In this document: one piece after another, positions 1 through 13,467 of the stretch
Layout of the letters: every line of letters begins with the position of its first letter
Numbering within the stretch: the first letter of the stretch is position 1
DNA from: Prochilodus magdalenae
Taxonomy: Eukaryota > Chordata > Actinopteri > Characiformes > Prochilodontidae
Assembly: GCA_024036415.1 (NCBI GenBank)
Contig: JAMWET010001918.1
Location: 1-64,000, forward strand
Direction: 5' to 3'
DNA length: 64,000 nucleotides
The notes under the pieces: generated by a model
What the model was told of the DNA's origin: nothing
The model's input: the letters and a program-made list of their open reading frames with translations, nothing else
Database searches by the model: none
Program-made: the position numbers and the translations under genes

Positions 1-270
1 GGTGTCTCTCCACCTCCACCACTACTACAAAATCTGCAGGAACTCTGGGAGAATATTGAAGCTGCAATGGGATGGATTATCACAGGACATCAGTAGGAAC
101 CTCTACAACTCATGCAGAGACGTCTGGTATGTTTGCATAACAAACAGGGTAGCCCCGGCGCCATACTGAGAGACACTACTTTCTGTAGGTGTTGCTCATG
201 AATATGCCCCTCTCAGTCCTTGTTTGATGTTGGGTGTTATTGTAATATTTGGTTACTATGATGTTACATG
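1..270 (+). mobile_element. Mirror copy of the partial Tc1-like element (cut by window edge)
   Basis: This is the reverse complement of about 33,700-33,975. The same LLQNLQELWENIEAA region is recognisable, with indels. The remainder lies outside the window. Confidence 0.65.
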
Positions 271-1360
271 GGAATAAGAAGAAAAACCACAATCACAAGT
301 TGAAGTTATGAGAACAGAAGCCTGTTCCCCTGGCAGATTCATGTCCCCTCAGGTCATTTCTCCAGCCCCTTCCTTGCCTAATCCACCCTGCCGTCAGGCC
401 TGATTGTAAACCTAATTGCCAGCTCTCTTCAGTCACTTCCTGAAATAATGCCCATTTAAAACGGAGGCCTAAAGCTTGGCATGACTGGTTCTTCCAGACT
501 GTGTACACCAGCACCCTCACAGTACGAAGCCCTAACACTAAAATAATAGTATAAACTCTCCTAATGAGAAGAACTGATTTGCAGCTACTCAGTGCTGGAT
601 GTCAGAGAGGCCAGCTGAAATCGAAGTTCTCTACAACTGTAAGAGGCCTCGAGCCCTTACTGTGTATTAAGGAATTGTGTATTACAGTGTGCAGGAAATT
701 TGTTCCAGTGTGTCCGCCTGCACATCCCACATCCGATTCCAGAGCTGCTTCAGTCTTATTCCAGCACGGATCAGAGAACTCTTAATCTCTTGTTTCCAAA
801 GACTCTTGATGTCACAGGATGTGACGGTTTGGGCCTTTCTGATCCTGTGGGTCATAGATCAGGCCGCTCGAGGCATGCCCCGGGCTCTGTACCGGTCACA
901 AATCGCTTGGTAATTAAAAACGTTTCCCACTGTTGAGATCCATGTGGCATATGGAACAGATTCGTGCATGCGCCCGGCGCCTCCCTGAAGCTTCATGTAT
1001 TACCAGCGAAAGAAATAAAAAACGCCATTTCGGTGAACCCGAGTTTTCAATCAAGCTCTCGAATAAACGGGATTTGGGCACCACATCAACGGGCCACGTT
1101 TCCTCTTGATCAATGGCAGAGTAAATGAAATTTTGTGAGCACATTCCGAACACTCAGCAAACTTTTATCAGCCCGGGTGCTTTGATGAGACTGAAGCTAC
1201 ATTTTGCTCTTTTTGGGCCCTTCAGATCATTGGAGGGAACGCGGTCACTGCTGGGCCTTGTTGCTTTTAAGGTCCCTCCAGCACATGTACAATCCAAATG
1301 GGGAAGTCAGGACAGTATGGAGAAAAAATGTGTATATGTATATACAACATCATCAAGAGA

Positions 1361-2450
1361 ATAGTTGTGCCAGGAGGAAGTGTGGGGATTGCTATGCTGT
1401 TGGGGAGGAATATAACGGTTAATCAGGAAGTAGTGTCCCTTTACAGTATTGCTAACAAGCATGACAGACGTCTTCAACATTACATTTATGGCATTAGCTG
1501 ACGCTCTATCCAGAGCGACTTACAAGGTTAATCATATTACAGTAGGCCAGTGTAGTGTTAGGATTCTTGCCCAAGGAATCTTATTGGTGTACCAGCGTAG
1601 TCACCCAGACTGTGATTTGAACCCCATCTCCCACATGTGGTGGTTGGCTCTCTGGCAGGCAGTGGTGTGATTCCGTGAGCGTACACCAACCCAACATGGA
1701 GTTGTAGAAGTTCTAATGTGTCCCTGTGATATGCTCCCATGGGTTTTGAATATTCTCACACAGGCTCCTGCAGATTTCCAGTGAGGATGGAGGTGGAAGA
1801 TGGTCTTCGCCTTTTTGAACATGTGATTTAGGTGCTGACCATGGTACCTCCACACACAAAGTCATTGGTCATCCCCAAGACAAAACGCGGACTGGTCACT
1901 GAAGATGAGTCGCTTGCATTCTGAGTCACGTCATGACAGTCTGCCATAACACCATTGCTGTCTTTGTGATGTTGATGGCGGTGTTAGGTTGTAGTAGCGG
2001 TTACATGCATCTAGTCCTGCAGTCGTCAGCCATGGTGCTTGCTCTAACATTATGACTATGGACTTCTAGCTGAGATCACTGTTGGGTCACTCTGCACATG
2101 CCTGACAGTCGATTCTCCCTCGCTGCGTTCATGTAGCTCATGCCCCCTAGCCTTCCTCGAAAGTTGTAGCACAACACTATGGGTGGCGTGATACAGCAGT
2201 AAGCCATCCCACCTATCCCTGAGCCATCCGATGCGTTCCCTCTGAGGGCAAAATTGCTTGCTAGGATGCACTAACACAATAGCATGAGCCAGATGGAAAG
2301 CATGTGCACCAGGACACCTTATATATCTGTACAGTGAACAGGCCTGTCCTTAGCCTACTTCACAAGGGGAATCATTCCCTGTCAAAACAACCTTGATGTC
2401 AAACCTACGCACCGAATTCATCCTGTCTGCCTGATTCCTTCTGGTCGTCT
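1361..2450 (-). mobile_element. Mirror copy of the Tc1-like element with nested SINE
   Basis: This is the inverted left-arm copy of 31,536-32,634. Its termini are near 1,361 (AGTTGTGCCAGGAGGAAGTG) and 2,446. Confidence 0.65.
1480..1694 (-). mobile_element. Mirror copy of the nested SINE
   Basis: This is the reverse complement of the SINE at 32,300-32,515, with several extra or changed bases, including in the conserved GCGTCAGCTAAATGCC tail region. Confidence 0.65.
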
Positions 2451-2867
2451 TTCCGTATGAGAAATTATATGTACAATATTTCCTGTTTTTTTCTCTCAGC
2501 CTCATTTCATTGTTCAAATTGTTTAAAATACTCCAATTCTGCATTTCAGACCTCCAACACTTAAAAAAAAAAAAAAAAACTTGGACTACGAAAGCCCTTT
2601 TTTTTTTACCTGCCTTCTCACACAAACATTTCTTCCCTGTTCTTTCTGCAACATGTGTTTAGTGTGTGGCAATGTGCAGGGTACATCACTGAGGCATTTT
2701 TCATTTCCAAAATACCTTGGGAACAGACTCTGACCTCAGGCATACCCGGCCTAGTACACGTGACCTCCTCTTTCCTCACCTCTTCTGTGTGCGCTTTGTC
2801 TTTTGAAAAACGCATCGTCCCTGGAAAACTTGTCCCCTTCATTGAGGCAGCTCTAAGATTCAATGTA

Positions 2868-3510
2868 CTTTAATAATAATAATATAGGTTACAACTTCCT
2901 ATATAAGCGCCTTTCACAAGCCCAAGGATCTTTACAAACCAAAAATAAACCAACACATAAACAACAAACACAAAATGCTCATGAAGAATGCAAATGTTTA
3001 GAGAAAAGATAAGTTTTTTAAGTGAGTTTTTTTGAAGATGGAAAGAGAGGGTGAAGTGCATTAGATGAAGGAAGGGAGTTCCAGAGTGTGGGGGGCACAA
3101 CACTAAACGCCTGCCACCCATAGAGGAAAGCCTGGACCTAGGAACAGCTAGGAGACCCAGAGTCAGAAGGCCTTAGCTTACGTATGACCGGAAGGATTAG
3201 GAGGGCTGACAGATAGGTGGGTGCTAGTCCCGTGTAGGGCTTTAAAGGTCAGGAGAAGGATCTTATAGTGGTGCCTCTGTAACTGGTAGCCAGTGTAGCC
3301 TGAAGAAGGATGGGGGTGATGTGTGCTGACTTCTTGGTGCGAGTTTTGATATACTGTTAGAGGGCGAAGGGTCTGGATTAATGCTGCCATCACAAAAAGT
3401 GCACTGGACACCATCCCAATAGCAATGACAGAAACCTGGCGTTTTGTGTTGGCCCATCGAGCAGATTGCCTCAAAGCCCAGAGAAATTTAGACGCCACCT
3501 GTGGAACCAT
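2868..3510 (-). mobile_element. Mirror copy of the L2/CR1 LINE tail
   Basis: This is the inverted copy of 30,520-31,129. It starts with (AAT)n at 2,871-2,883. The same protein tail is broken into shorter frames by extra bases. Confidence 0.75.
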
Positions 3511-4594
3511 GGTTAATATCAGGGCTGTCTGTTTTGCAACAGTAAATTTTCAAGGTGGCTTTTATTGAATGTAACTCCTGTATTAAGTTGGCCTTCACAA
3601 AGGTTTTGCCAAAGTAAATCCCTTGACCATGTGGTTATATCAGCTGTTGTTGACATTGGACCGTTTGGAATCGTTGAGTTTGGGAGCGCATGGGTGGTTC
3701 CAGTTTAGGATTGTTACACATCCACACACCTTAATTCCTCCCCATTCTGTGAGTGTACTGCAAGATGCACAGTGTTACTGTACAAACCTTCACGGTGCCT
3801 CAATTACATTAATGTGGCAGCTAAAACTCTCAGTTACTCAAGGGGCGGCGCCAGAGGCAAATTCACCAGTCGGATATACTCGAACACGCTAACGGTGGCA
3901 GGACAGAGGAGAGTGATCTGCTTTGACAGGGTGTAAAGGTCAAGAATGGGTCTATTTATATTTATGTTAAGTGAATCTTTTTTGCGTGAGCCTCCAATCT
4001 TCATGCTGCTTTGGCAAATCGTGGAAAAGTCTCCTGTTCAGAAGCTGCGCCCCCTTCTGCACTGCCTCAGGGCATGCCCGCTCCTGTACTAACGCATTGC
4101 ATTATGAATTGCATTGTGACACTATTTTTAACGCCACGAGTTTTCTTTACAGGCTGTTGTGTCTTCTCCAGCCCAGTCTGCGACGGACCTGAGCTTCAGG
4201 GCGGATTTTGTTAACGCTTCTATTGGATGGTGTTTTACGCTTCAGCCGACAACCTCAGACACAAATCGTAAAACATCTGTTAATTGACTTTATTATTACC
4301 ATGGGCTAATGGTTTGGCAGATCGATGCGGTCGCACATCAGGTTCTATAGGCATGGGTGCCATTAAAGGTTATAAGCATGAGGTGCGGATCTAAAGGAGG
4401 AGAGGTAACATCTGTTTCTTCGGAATTTTTACCTGTTCATAAAAGCTCACCTTTATCAGCTTTACAATAACTTACAAGTTCATCATTTGTAAATATATAT
4501 ATTGTCAATTTATATAAAAGTTAAATAAAAATAAATATGAGAGCAATAAAGCGTTTCCTTCTTAAACCACCATCTCCACATGTACACGCAGGGT

Positions 4595-5115
4595 CTTAGT
4601 GGAGGAGGCAGAAGGGTGGGTTCTAGCTTTACTGGCGGTTACAGGGGGCGTTCTGTGGTTCACAAGAAACACAGGTCAAAGCAGCAACACACAGGACAAC
4701 ACGGCTACAGACTGGCAGAGGGCCAAAAAAGAAACCCACTCCTCTACTGACTGTGATGAGCGCCACCTTCATTCTAATGTCACCTTAGCCACCCGTAAGA
4801 TGACCTCCAAGTGACCTCCCAGAGAGAACTGGCGAGCGGTGGCTGGGGTGAAAGGCCAACAGCGAGCATGGTTGCTAAAAACAGACTTCTGGACGGTCAA
4901 TTAGTGAATTTTCTACATAAAACAGTCTAAATACCAATATTGATCTGGAGTGTTGGGAGCACATGCTTCCAGTAGTGTAGAGAATCAATCAAACAGAACC
5001 AACACAAACCCAGAAACCTGTACAACTAGAGAACCTGATTCATTTTTGAGGTGGTGTCTTAAATTTTTCCAGAAGCTCTGTATATATAAAGGGCCTGATC
5101 TGATGAAAGAGTGGG
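4595..5115 (+). mobile_element. Mirror copy of the Tc1/mariner-like fragment
   Basis: This is the inverted copy of 29,095-29,560. It encodes the RKMTS and WRAVAGVK pieces in separate frames and is inactive. Confidence 0.45.
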
Positions 5116-5287
5116 ATCTTACAGATAGAAGATAGAGAAAATTTTACTTTTCTGTATTTACCGTGTATGGTAATTTGTATTAACGTGCCCTATTAAGCTG
5201 TACTGTTTTTCATGAGTGCACATATGAGTTTAACGTCCAGCCTAACGAACGTTTATTCACGATTTACGACTGTTATACAGAATGCTT

Positions 5288-5296
5288 GGGGGGGGG
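5288..5296. other. Left-arm-private G run
   Basis: Nine G bases follow GCTT. The right-arm counterpart near 28,705-28,720 lacks the run. Confidence 0.75.
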
Positions 5297-6139
5297 AAAA
5301 TTCGGTTCTAGAAACAAGTAACCTTTTACACATGAATAAGGCACTTTCTAACTGTAAAGGTGACCTTCTATAATTGTTTTCAGAGATAGTTTAACAACAG
5401 GTCCCTGCCGACCCTGTCTTCTGTGATGGCCCATCATTCCATGGTTAGCCCCTAATAGGACTGGCTCTCTGCCTCATGGCTCTGCACGAGGGGAAGTTTC
5501 GAGGGAAATTCTCTCCTGCTTCCTCTCTCATCACTTCTCTCTGTATTAACCAGATTACTTTCATTACGCGAGTCCAGAACCATAATGCTGTTACAATGGT
5601 CCTGTAGTGTGTGTGTTTTTGGGCCGAGTGAAAAAATATCGGATTCCTTGTAGAGGGCAGTGACCCAAGAACCCAAAGATTTCCGGGACACATCTCAGGG
5701 TCCTCTTAGGTTTTTGGGCTGCTATTACGATCGCATCGAAGAAAACATTCACAGATGGTCTAATACTCAGACCATTGTCCTTATGAAGCTTCCAGCCTGC
5801 GCATGTTTCTGCACACCACCCACTGCTGTAGGTCTTGAGTTTTCCGTTTTGACATCTCCAAAATACCACCTGACAAAAACGAGGCGCCCTTTACCATGCC
5901 AGAACTGTGTCCCTGACTGTCTCCACCTGCTTGAAGAGTGGGGCTGCCGTGAATAAAAGGTACTCCCAAAGCGTGTGAACTGGGATAATATGCTCCAAAA
6001 GTCTAACCACCATACTAATACATTATATACACTATATCCAAAAAAATTTTAGACCGGGTCTCTAAGTGTCAAATGATTCCCCTGAAATCAAGGGAATTCA
6101 CCCTTTTTCCTTTTAAAGTAGTATTAGCAGCCTCTAATA

Positions 6140-6141
6140 GT

Positions 6142-6180
<39 letters not shown>

Positions 6181-6240
6181 TATGATAGGATACTTTATTG
6201 ATCCCACGAAGGGAAATTCAAGAATTTCTACTCTTTTATT
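6140..6240 (-). mobile_element. Mirror copy of the (ATCT)n-tailed retroelement end
   Basis: (TAGA)n at about 6,142-6,181 is followed by TACTTTATTGATCCC and GGGAAATTC. This is the reverse complement of 27,850-27,955 with fewer repeat units. Confidence 0.5.
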
Positions 6241-7657
6241 AACACTAACATTGCTATGAGTATTTGGTTTGTATTCAGTCTGAACAGCACTGTTTAGCAA
6301 GATCCCAGTGCTGATGCTGAATGTGGTTCATTCTGAACCACACTCTGGATGGAGATCCATCATTTCCAGAGACGGCAGTTACCCACTGCTCCCAGTGCTT
6401 GGGCGGTTTCATTGCCTCTCCAGCCAGTGCTTGTTATTGGGCATGTGGTAATTGTAAAGCTCATGAGTTCTGCTGCCTATTGAGTGATCCCGATTCTTGT
6501 TAAGTGATGCTTTTTCCATGGAGATAATACGTGCCATGTTTAAACTGTGTACACATGATTTGAATTATTTAGTAAGGGTGTCTTGGATACTTTTGGACAC
6601 GTAGTGTAGTTTCCACACAGGTTGGAGAAACGTTTTACCACGGAAAGCAACTTCCTCAGCTTTGTTGGGATTTCAGCCTTTTCCTCTGTTACTAGGTGAC
6701 CGCATCTCGTAACACAGTCCTTATTGGCCCGCCTACCAGGAAGCTTAGCACACACCTTCATACAGCAAACTTCCCCACTCTAAAACGTTCCTGCTGCCCA
6801 GTCTAGCTAGAGAAGATGGATTGGCTCTATCAGCTTGTCCTATCTGACTCTCAGGATGGGACTCTGGCTCAAACTAGATAAAGCAGAACTTACACCATTG
6901 TAAAGAACAGTCACCAAGCAGTGTGGGGGTGGAACTTGTAGCAGGATGCTGCTCTGATTGACCAATCAGAACACACTGTGCTTAGCAGGAGGCAGGGCTT
7001 AAAGACACAGGCCACACTATACGCAGAGTGTTTTCAGACCAAGAGTGAGGTACAGATGGTAGTGAGAGAACCGTATGGTGTTTTTGGAGTGCTAAAGCAT
7101 GTTCCTAGTTCTAGCAGACCTCTCTAATGTGTGGGAAGCTGTAGGTCTGGTGGTGACAATCAATTCGTGTCTTGCATGTGAAAGTAGTATTGTGCCGTCC
7201 TTTACGTACCTGCAATAAGTGTCACCAAATGATTGACAGTTCCTCACAGCTTTGCTTTGCTTGAGCCACATGGAGGGCTTTTGTATATAACTGTCTTTTT
7301 CAGGTCCTGCTGCAGCAGCTCAATGCAGTTTCATGTCAGAACTTTGACTAGGAGGCCATTTTCAAAAGCTTAAATTTGTTTCCTTTGACGGACCCTGTCG
7401 AGATATGGGACTCGCTGCTGGATCGTTCTCCTGCAGGTTTTGGTCAGATGAGCGAGATCTTGCAGTTCCTCTGTGTTTCCTGTATGACCTTCCTGGGTGA
7501 GTCGTCACTGTGTGTTAATGGGGGAACTTTATCAGGGCACATTCTGGGCTGATATACCACCAGTATGAATGATGTGATGTGATGTTCCAGGATTCCTGAT
7601 TCGGTTTGCATTGGGCATTGAAATGGCTGCTGAGTGTGGTTCCTGGAGTCCTGGAGC

Positions 7658-8213
7658 AGTGTTCCTCAACCCACCGGTCCCTGGTGGCAGTTCCTGTAGT
7701 TGAATGCCCCTGCTTTAACACCCCCTCTATTAGAAGCAGGGAAAGCACTCTGCTAGTGGGCAAGACAGGGTAATGTCATTGCCTGCCTTTCTGTTCTTGA
7801 TCTTTTTTTCTGCGATTCTTTTGTAACTCTCTCTCTCTCTCCTTTCTCGGCTCTCTCTCGTCTCTCTTTCTTCATCTCTCTCTCTCTCTCTCTCTCCCCC
7901 TCTCTCTCCCCCTCTCTCTCTCTCTCTCTCTCTCGTCTCTCTTTCTCTCTGTCTATATTTTGTCTTTTTCACTCACCCTGTCTCTCTGTCCTTGTCTCTG
8001 TCTACTTTTCTCTTTTAACCTCTCTTCATCTGTATCTGTCACTCATGGCTCACTCTTTCTTACTTTGGCTATCTCCCTCCGTTTCTCTTTCTTTCTCCCC
8101 CGCCTTACTTTCTTTTTCCCTCCTTCTGCCTCTCTTTAGCTCTTGCTTGTTTCTTTTCTTTTATATGAAGTGGGCAAGACAGGGTAATGTCAGGACCAGG
8201 GTTGAGAAACACT
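7658..8213. mobile_element. Mirror copy of the TIR-bounded element
   Basis: This is the inverted left-arm counterpart of 26,001-26,520. Its (CT)n block is at about 7,827-7,950 and its terminal repeats are near 7,658-7,682 and 8,190-8,213. Confidence 0.5.
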
Positions 8214-8961
8214 AGCTTCTGAATTGACTTTGTAACTGTCTGCCACATTTCAGTAACTGTCTTTTTCACCATCATGGTATAATGTGCTACGTGCTGAGAC
8301 CCATTCAGCTATGTCAGAGTGCTGGACAATTTCTATTTGAGTTTAGATTTAGTAGGGCCAGGTGGCGGAATCACAAGCCTGACTGAAGTGTCCACACGTC
8401 CCCCCACCACTCCATGATGCCTACACCGTGCGAGTGCTACATCTCCCAATCAGAAACAGCTTCCCTGCACTCTTGGTCTTTCCCCAGAACTGTGTTGTTT
8501 ACTATGTGGTGTATATCTACCTGGCCCTGTCAGTAACACTTTGCGAAGTATTGCCAACCGCAGCGTTGCTTTACTCAACGTTTCCTGATACAGAGGTATT
8601 TATGTATTCTCATGTGTAAAACCTCTCTCGCCCTTTGCTTTTTCTTTTGTCTCTCCCTCTTGTTTGATTGCTCTTTCAGATTGGTCTTGGTTTTGACCCT
8701 AGCCTGTATCTCTGTCTTAACACCCTGCCCCTGGCCCATGTCTGTTTCGGTCGCTCTGGTCTTGTTTCTCTGTTTGTTCTGCTGGCTCCTGAATTTACTG
8801 GGTCGTCAATCCAGCATCACACCATATCCTTTGATTAATCAAAAGGTAATGGAATTTTTGTCTAACGCCCCGGTCAGTTGAGTGATTAGGAGGGACGTTC
8901 CGCTTTTCATGCGTACCTTAGTTTTTAGTAAACTGTACATTCGTCGTCGTTTAATCTCCAG

Positions 8962-9115
8962 GTCTACTACCCTACGTCTCTGCAACGCCCTCCATTCAGC
9001 TGATGGATCTGCGCCGCCACGCTGGTTTTTTATAGACTATCACTCTGCCTGTTGTTTGCGCAGGAGCCAAGGATCCTCGCGCTCCCATATTTGATCTGGG
9101 CAGCAAATATTTCAG
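8962..9115 (+). pseudogene. Mirror copy of the unrecognised exon (left arm)
   Basis: This is the inverted copy of 25,156-25,297, keeping the same CTCCAG acceptor and CAG|GTGAG donor. It is 154 bp long against 142 bp, and the extra bases destroy the reading frame. The mirror of the upstream exon lies at about 7,305-7,440. Confidence 0.6.
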
Positions 9116-9359
9116 GTGAGGAAAATGTGCTCACCAAACTCTGAATCCCTACAAGAGCACGTCTCGGGAGGGGTGTAGGGGGTTTTTATAAGTGGAAGCT
9201 AATATTAAATGACGAGCTTCTGCCTTCTGTTTGGTTTTTTTTCTTTTTTTTTTTTGAGGGATGTTTCGTTCCCCAATTTTATCGTGCACTGCACTTGAAG
9301 AAGAGACCAGTCCTTGATTTCGTTCGACTCTGACCTTCTCCTCTCTGTGGCCTCTTTAG

Positions 9360-9496
9360 CCTGCTCTTTTTTTTCCTCTCTGTTTTTTTCTCCCACCCTT
9401 GCTCCAGCCTCTAATCCCACCTCTATCCTCCCTCTTCCTCATTTCTTTTAATACTCCCCTCTTTCCAGATTGTTTTCTGATTTTTTCTCATTCTTT

Positions 9497-9546
<50 letters not shown>

Positions 9547-10404
9547 ATTTTTGTCTGTTTCACTCACCCTGTCTCTCTGTCCTTGTCTCTGTCCTCTTTC
9601 TCTTTTAACCTCTCTTCATCTTAATCTGTCACTCTTGCTCACTCTTTCTCTCTTTGGCTATCCTCCCTCCTTCTCTCTTTCTCTCCTCCCTTCCCTTTCT
9701 TTTTTCCCTCCTTCTGCCTCTCTCTTTTAGCTCTTGCTTGTTTCTTTTCTTTATCTCTCCTGGTTTCTTCCTTTTTCTCCATTACTTATTTTTGTAGCAC
9801 TCATTTTTTTCCTCCCTCTTTCAATGTCCGTCCTCTGTCCAGTCAAATCTCCCTTCGACTCTGTCTCTTTCTGTCTCTCATTATCTTCCTCTTTTTATCT
9901 TCAACTCTCTCTTATGTCCTCTCTCTTTCTCCCCCTCGTCCTGTTTCCTCTCCCATATTCCCTCTCCCCCCTTTAAACCTCTCTCTCACTTTCTCTCAAA
10001 CACATTCACCTGTCCCTTGTTTTTATGTCCACCATCTTTCTCTCTTCCTTTTTGCGTTTTTTTAGCTCGTCTCGCTTATACATGCTCTTCTCTATTTCTT
10101 TGTCTCTCTCTTCTGTGTTTTCCCTCCCTCTTTTCACTCTTCCACTCGTTTCATCTTTTAATCCCCTCTAGCCCTCTCATTTAATCAGTTTATTTGTTGC
10201 TCTCCTCCTCCTCTTTTGTTTACATCTCATTCTTTCTCTTTTCCTCTTTCCCTTTCTCCTTTCTCTCATGTTTTCTTTCCCTCTTCTATTTCTAATTCTC
10301 TCTCTCTCTCTCTTATTCTGTCTTTTTCTCTCCATCTATCAATCTCCTTATTTGCTTCCTCTCTTTTTTTTCCATTGCGATCTTTTTTCCTCTTATGGTC
10401 TCCT

Positions 10405-10474
<70 letters not shown>

Positions 10475-10923
10475 TCTCGGAGGTATGCTCTATCTCTCGT
10501 TTCATCCCTCTCTCTCCGCTCTCGTCTCCTCTCTCTACTCTGTCTCTCGATCCTCTCTCTCGCGTCTGTTCTCTTTCTCTTTCTCTCCGTTCTTTCCTCT
10601 TTCTCCTCTCTCTCTCTCCTCTCTCCCATGCTCACCTCTCGTCCTTCCTCTCTCCTCTTCCTCTCGCTCTCTTGCTCTCTCTCTCTCTGTCCCTCTCTGT
10701 CTCTCATCTCTTCTCTCTCCTTCTCTCTCTCTCTTTACTCTCGGCCCTCTCGTTCGCTTTCTCCTTCTTTCTCCTTCTCTCATCTCTCTTCTCTCTCTCT
10801 CCTCTCTTTCTCTCTTTTCTCTTTTCTCCTTCGAAGACGCTCTTTCTCTTTCTCACTCCTGTCTCTGCTCCTTTCTCTCTCTCTCTCGTCCCTATCTCTC
10901 ATCTCTCTCTCCCTCTCTCTTCT

Positions 10924-10967
<44 letters not shown>

Positions 10968-11135
10968 TCTCTCTCTCGTCTCACTTCTCGTTCTCTCTCT
11001 ATCGCTCTCAGGCTCTCTCCTCTCTCTCTCGCTCCTCCACCCTCTTTCGTGTCTCATCTCTCTTCTCTCTCTCTCTGATGATCTCGTCTCTCCTCTCTAG
11101 ATGATCGCTCTCTTCTCTATCTCTCTCTGATGAAT
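9360..11135. repeat. Mirror (CT)n-rich pyrimidine tract (left arm)
   Basis: This is the reverse complement of the 23.4-25.0 kb purine tract. It includes pure (CT)n runs at about 9,500-9,541 and 10,420-10,470. It gives long serine/leucine-rich open frames that are not coding. Confidence 0.9.
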
Positions 11136-11749
11136 CTCTGTTTAGGGGTAATGCTGATATAAAGCAAGGCGAGGTCATGTGATCAGTTCTCTGTCACGGA
11201 CGGTCCCGCCGCTGTCTCTCAGGGCTGGCGAGGGAATGTGTCACACCTGGCTTACATTGTTCCTCACCTTTAAATCAACATTTTATCCGTCTGTTGCTGC
11301 ATGCTCTTTTGGCGCTTGACTCGTGTGCTTTCTCACAGTGGTCTTACATACGTGCTGCAGTGTGTGCCCTGTAAAAATGTCCTGTATGCTCAGAGCGAGT
11401 GATCCATTCAGTTTCTACTTAAGCGTTTATTAGGCCCGGGGTGGGCCAGGGTCCCCGTTTAATGTTCCTTGTGCATAAACAAAGTTAGCTTGTACAAGTA
11501 TAAATCGAGGCCCTGGCACAGTGTTTCAGGAACCGCCTTCTGGAGGACTTCACACCTGTTGTGGTCAATGAGGGATCCCTTCCTACTACCCTCAGGGGTG
11601 TAGGACCAAATGTTGGGCACCAGGCCCACAATCGTGTGTGACCATGCCCCACAAACCCTCCCAAAAATAAGAAAATATTAAATGAAAATTTAAGGCGTTA
11701 ATATTGGAACATCAACCTCACAAGAACATAAAGCCTGAGGTTGTTCATT

Positions 11750-12386
11750 GACTTCCAAATGAATCAAGTTTTCAAGCTCAGCCGCACATGTGACATAAGC
11801 ACGGACAGACCTTATTGCTGTAACCTGACCCGACCCAACAGCAACGATTGTGGAGCACTCAGCAAGCAGTGATGCTCTCCATGTTCCTCCTGTTAGTGCC
11901 AGCAACTTTGGCAGAATGGCTGCCCAACGCAGGAAAAAAAAAACTTACATGCACGAAAGACCTCTACGAACGAATGCCCTTAACACCATGTCATGCATTC
12001 AGGCAAAGACCCGAAACAGAACAATGGCACCATGAATGAAAATAGAAGGCCGGGTGTCAATCCATCCACCTCCACGCCCTACTACTGGGCGCATCTGCAG
12101 GAGACTGTGTGAGAATGCTCATATCTGCATGGGGTGGTTTATCCACTAGGCCACCATGAAGGAAACGTCTACAACTTCATGCCAAACCATATTCATTTTT
12201 CCTTTACCAAACATGCGTGGCCCAGACACTCACACTTAGAGACAATACTTCTGTATTGTGTATCTAATAAAATATTAACTCCCATATCTGTCTAAATATA
12301 TCTTCATTTATATGTTTCATGGTAACCTTTATTTTTCGTGGGCCCAATTGCATTTCAATCCCTTCAATGTCTTCTGGGTGCATCTT
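11750..12386 (+). mobile_element. Mirror copy of the minus-strand Tc1-like element
   Basis: This is the inverted counterpart of 22,213-22,800, ending in CTTCTGGGTGCATC at about 12,371-12,384. It has extra bases throughout. Confidence 0.6.
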
Positions 12387-12575
12387 TTGATGATGAGTGT
12401 ATATATATATTGGTAAACTATTTACTGAATTTAGGCTCTAACAGATGGTCACTTCCGAGTTTAACATTGGATTAGCTGCTTGCTTTTGACTTTTCCTCCT
12501 AAAGTATGAATCAAAAAAACAAGATTTTTGCAGTTTCTCCTCTCAGTGGCTGTGCCTGTTTCTGGGAACTAGGCT

Positions 12576-12605
12576 GGGAGGGGGGGGGGAGGGGGGGGGG
12601 GGGGG
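12576..12605. other. Left-arm-private G run of about 30 bases
   Basis: Thirty bases, 28 of them G, are inserted between AGGCT and CTCCTG. The right-arm counterpart near 22,041-22,050 reads straight through the same flanks without any run. Confidence 0.85.
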
Positions 12606-12829
12606 CTCCTGCTGGGCTGAGACATCATTGGTCTGCTGTGATTGCAGACATAGTTGTCTGTCATGATAATACATTGAACTGATATATTTAAAGCCAAACA
12701 TAGCGCTGTTTGCAACAGATAGATAATAGCACTGGAGGTTCTGCACCACGTTTTGTATTTTAGTGAGGTGGGGGATAACAGAACTTACAAGAACTGATGG
12801 AAAATTAATAGTCGGGCTTAATGATTTTA

Positions 12830-13055
12830 TAGGTACTCAAAATTAGATTTCCAAGGCTTTTTTGGAGATAGTGGTCCTCCTCTTCTAGATGGCCGTTGCA
12901 TGGTTTTCTTCTGTTTGCATCCATCCCATTCTTGTGCCTGGTCGTCCTCTTCCTCTTTTTAACCTTCAGCTGGTTTTCCAAGCATAATAGTCTTTTTTCA
13001 AATGGTTCTTTTCTCAAGATATGTCCCAAAAATACAAGCTTCAGTTAGCGCCGGT
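12830..13055 (-). mobile_element. Mirror copy of the LINE C-terminal fragment
   Basis: On the minus strand a short open frame reads GHILRKEPFEKRLLCLENQL followed by a lysine/arginine-rich segment. This is the same LINE tail as 21,640-21,850, with extra frame shifts. Confidence 0.5.
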
Positions 13056-13467
13056 ATATCTCTGGATTTGTCGGAGTAGGAGGTGTTTTTTCTCTTCAAA
13101 AATCTCTTTCTAAAGTGCTCTCACTGAAATAAATAGCTCGGCAAGGCAAACCATACTGACTGCCACAGGTCCATATCGCAAAAGTCATCTCAAACTGTAG
13201 TATACAGTTTGGCCTACTCATTCAGGTCAGTCGCAGCGGTAGCTACTAATGCTGATGGAGCAAGCTTCTACCAGAACATCAACAGAATTTCAACAAAATT
13301 CCAGCTTTTCTCCAAACTGCCCCTCATTTAGAGGGGTCATTCCTTAGAAAACATGTTTACTTTAAATGTAATGTAAAATGTCATGTTCGTTTTGGAAAAC
13401 AATATCTGTTACTATTATCTGTGTACCCCTGGGTTTACTGAAAGCGTGTTTAAAACAACCCACCTCT

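Noticed and set aside
10216..11104. Long serine/leucine-rich open frames of up to 294 residues
   Set aside because: They are translations of the (CT)n-rich tract in three frames at once, with no motif, splice signal or codon bias. The mirror (GA)n tract at 23.3-24.2 kb gives equivalent Arg/Glu and Ser/Leu frames.
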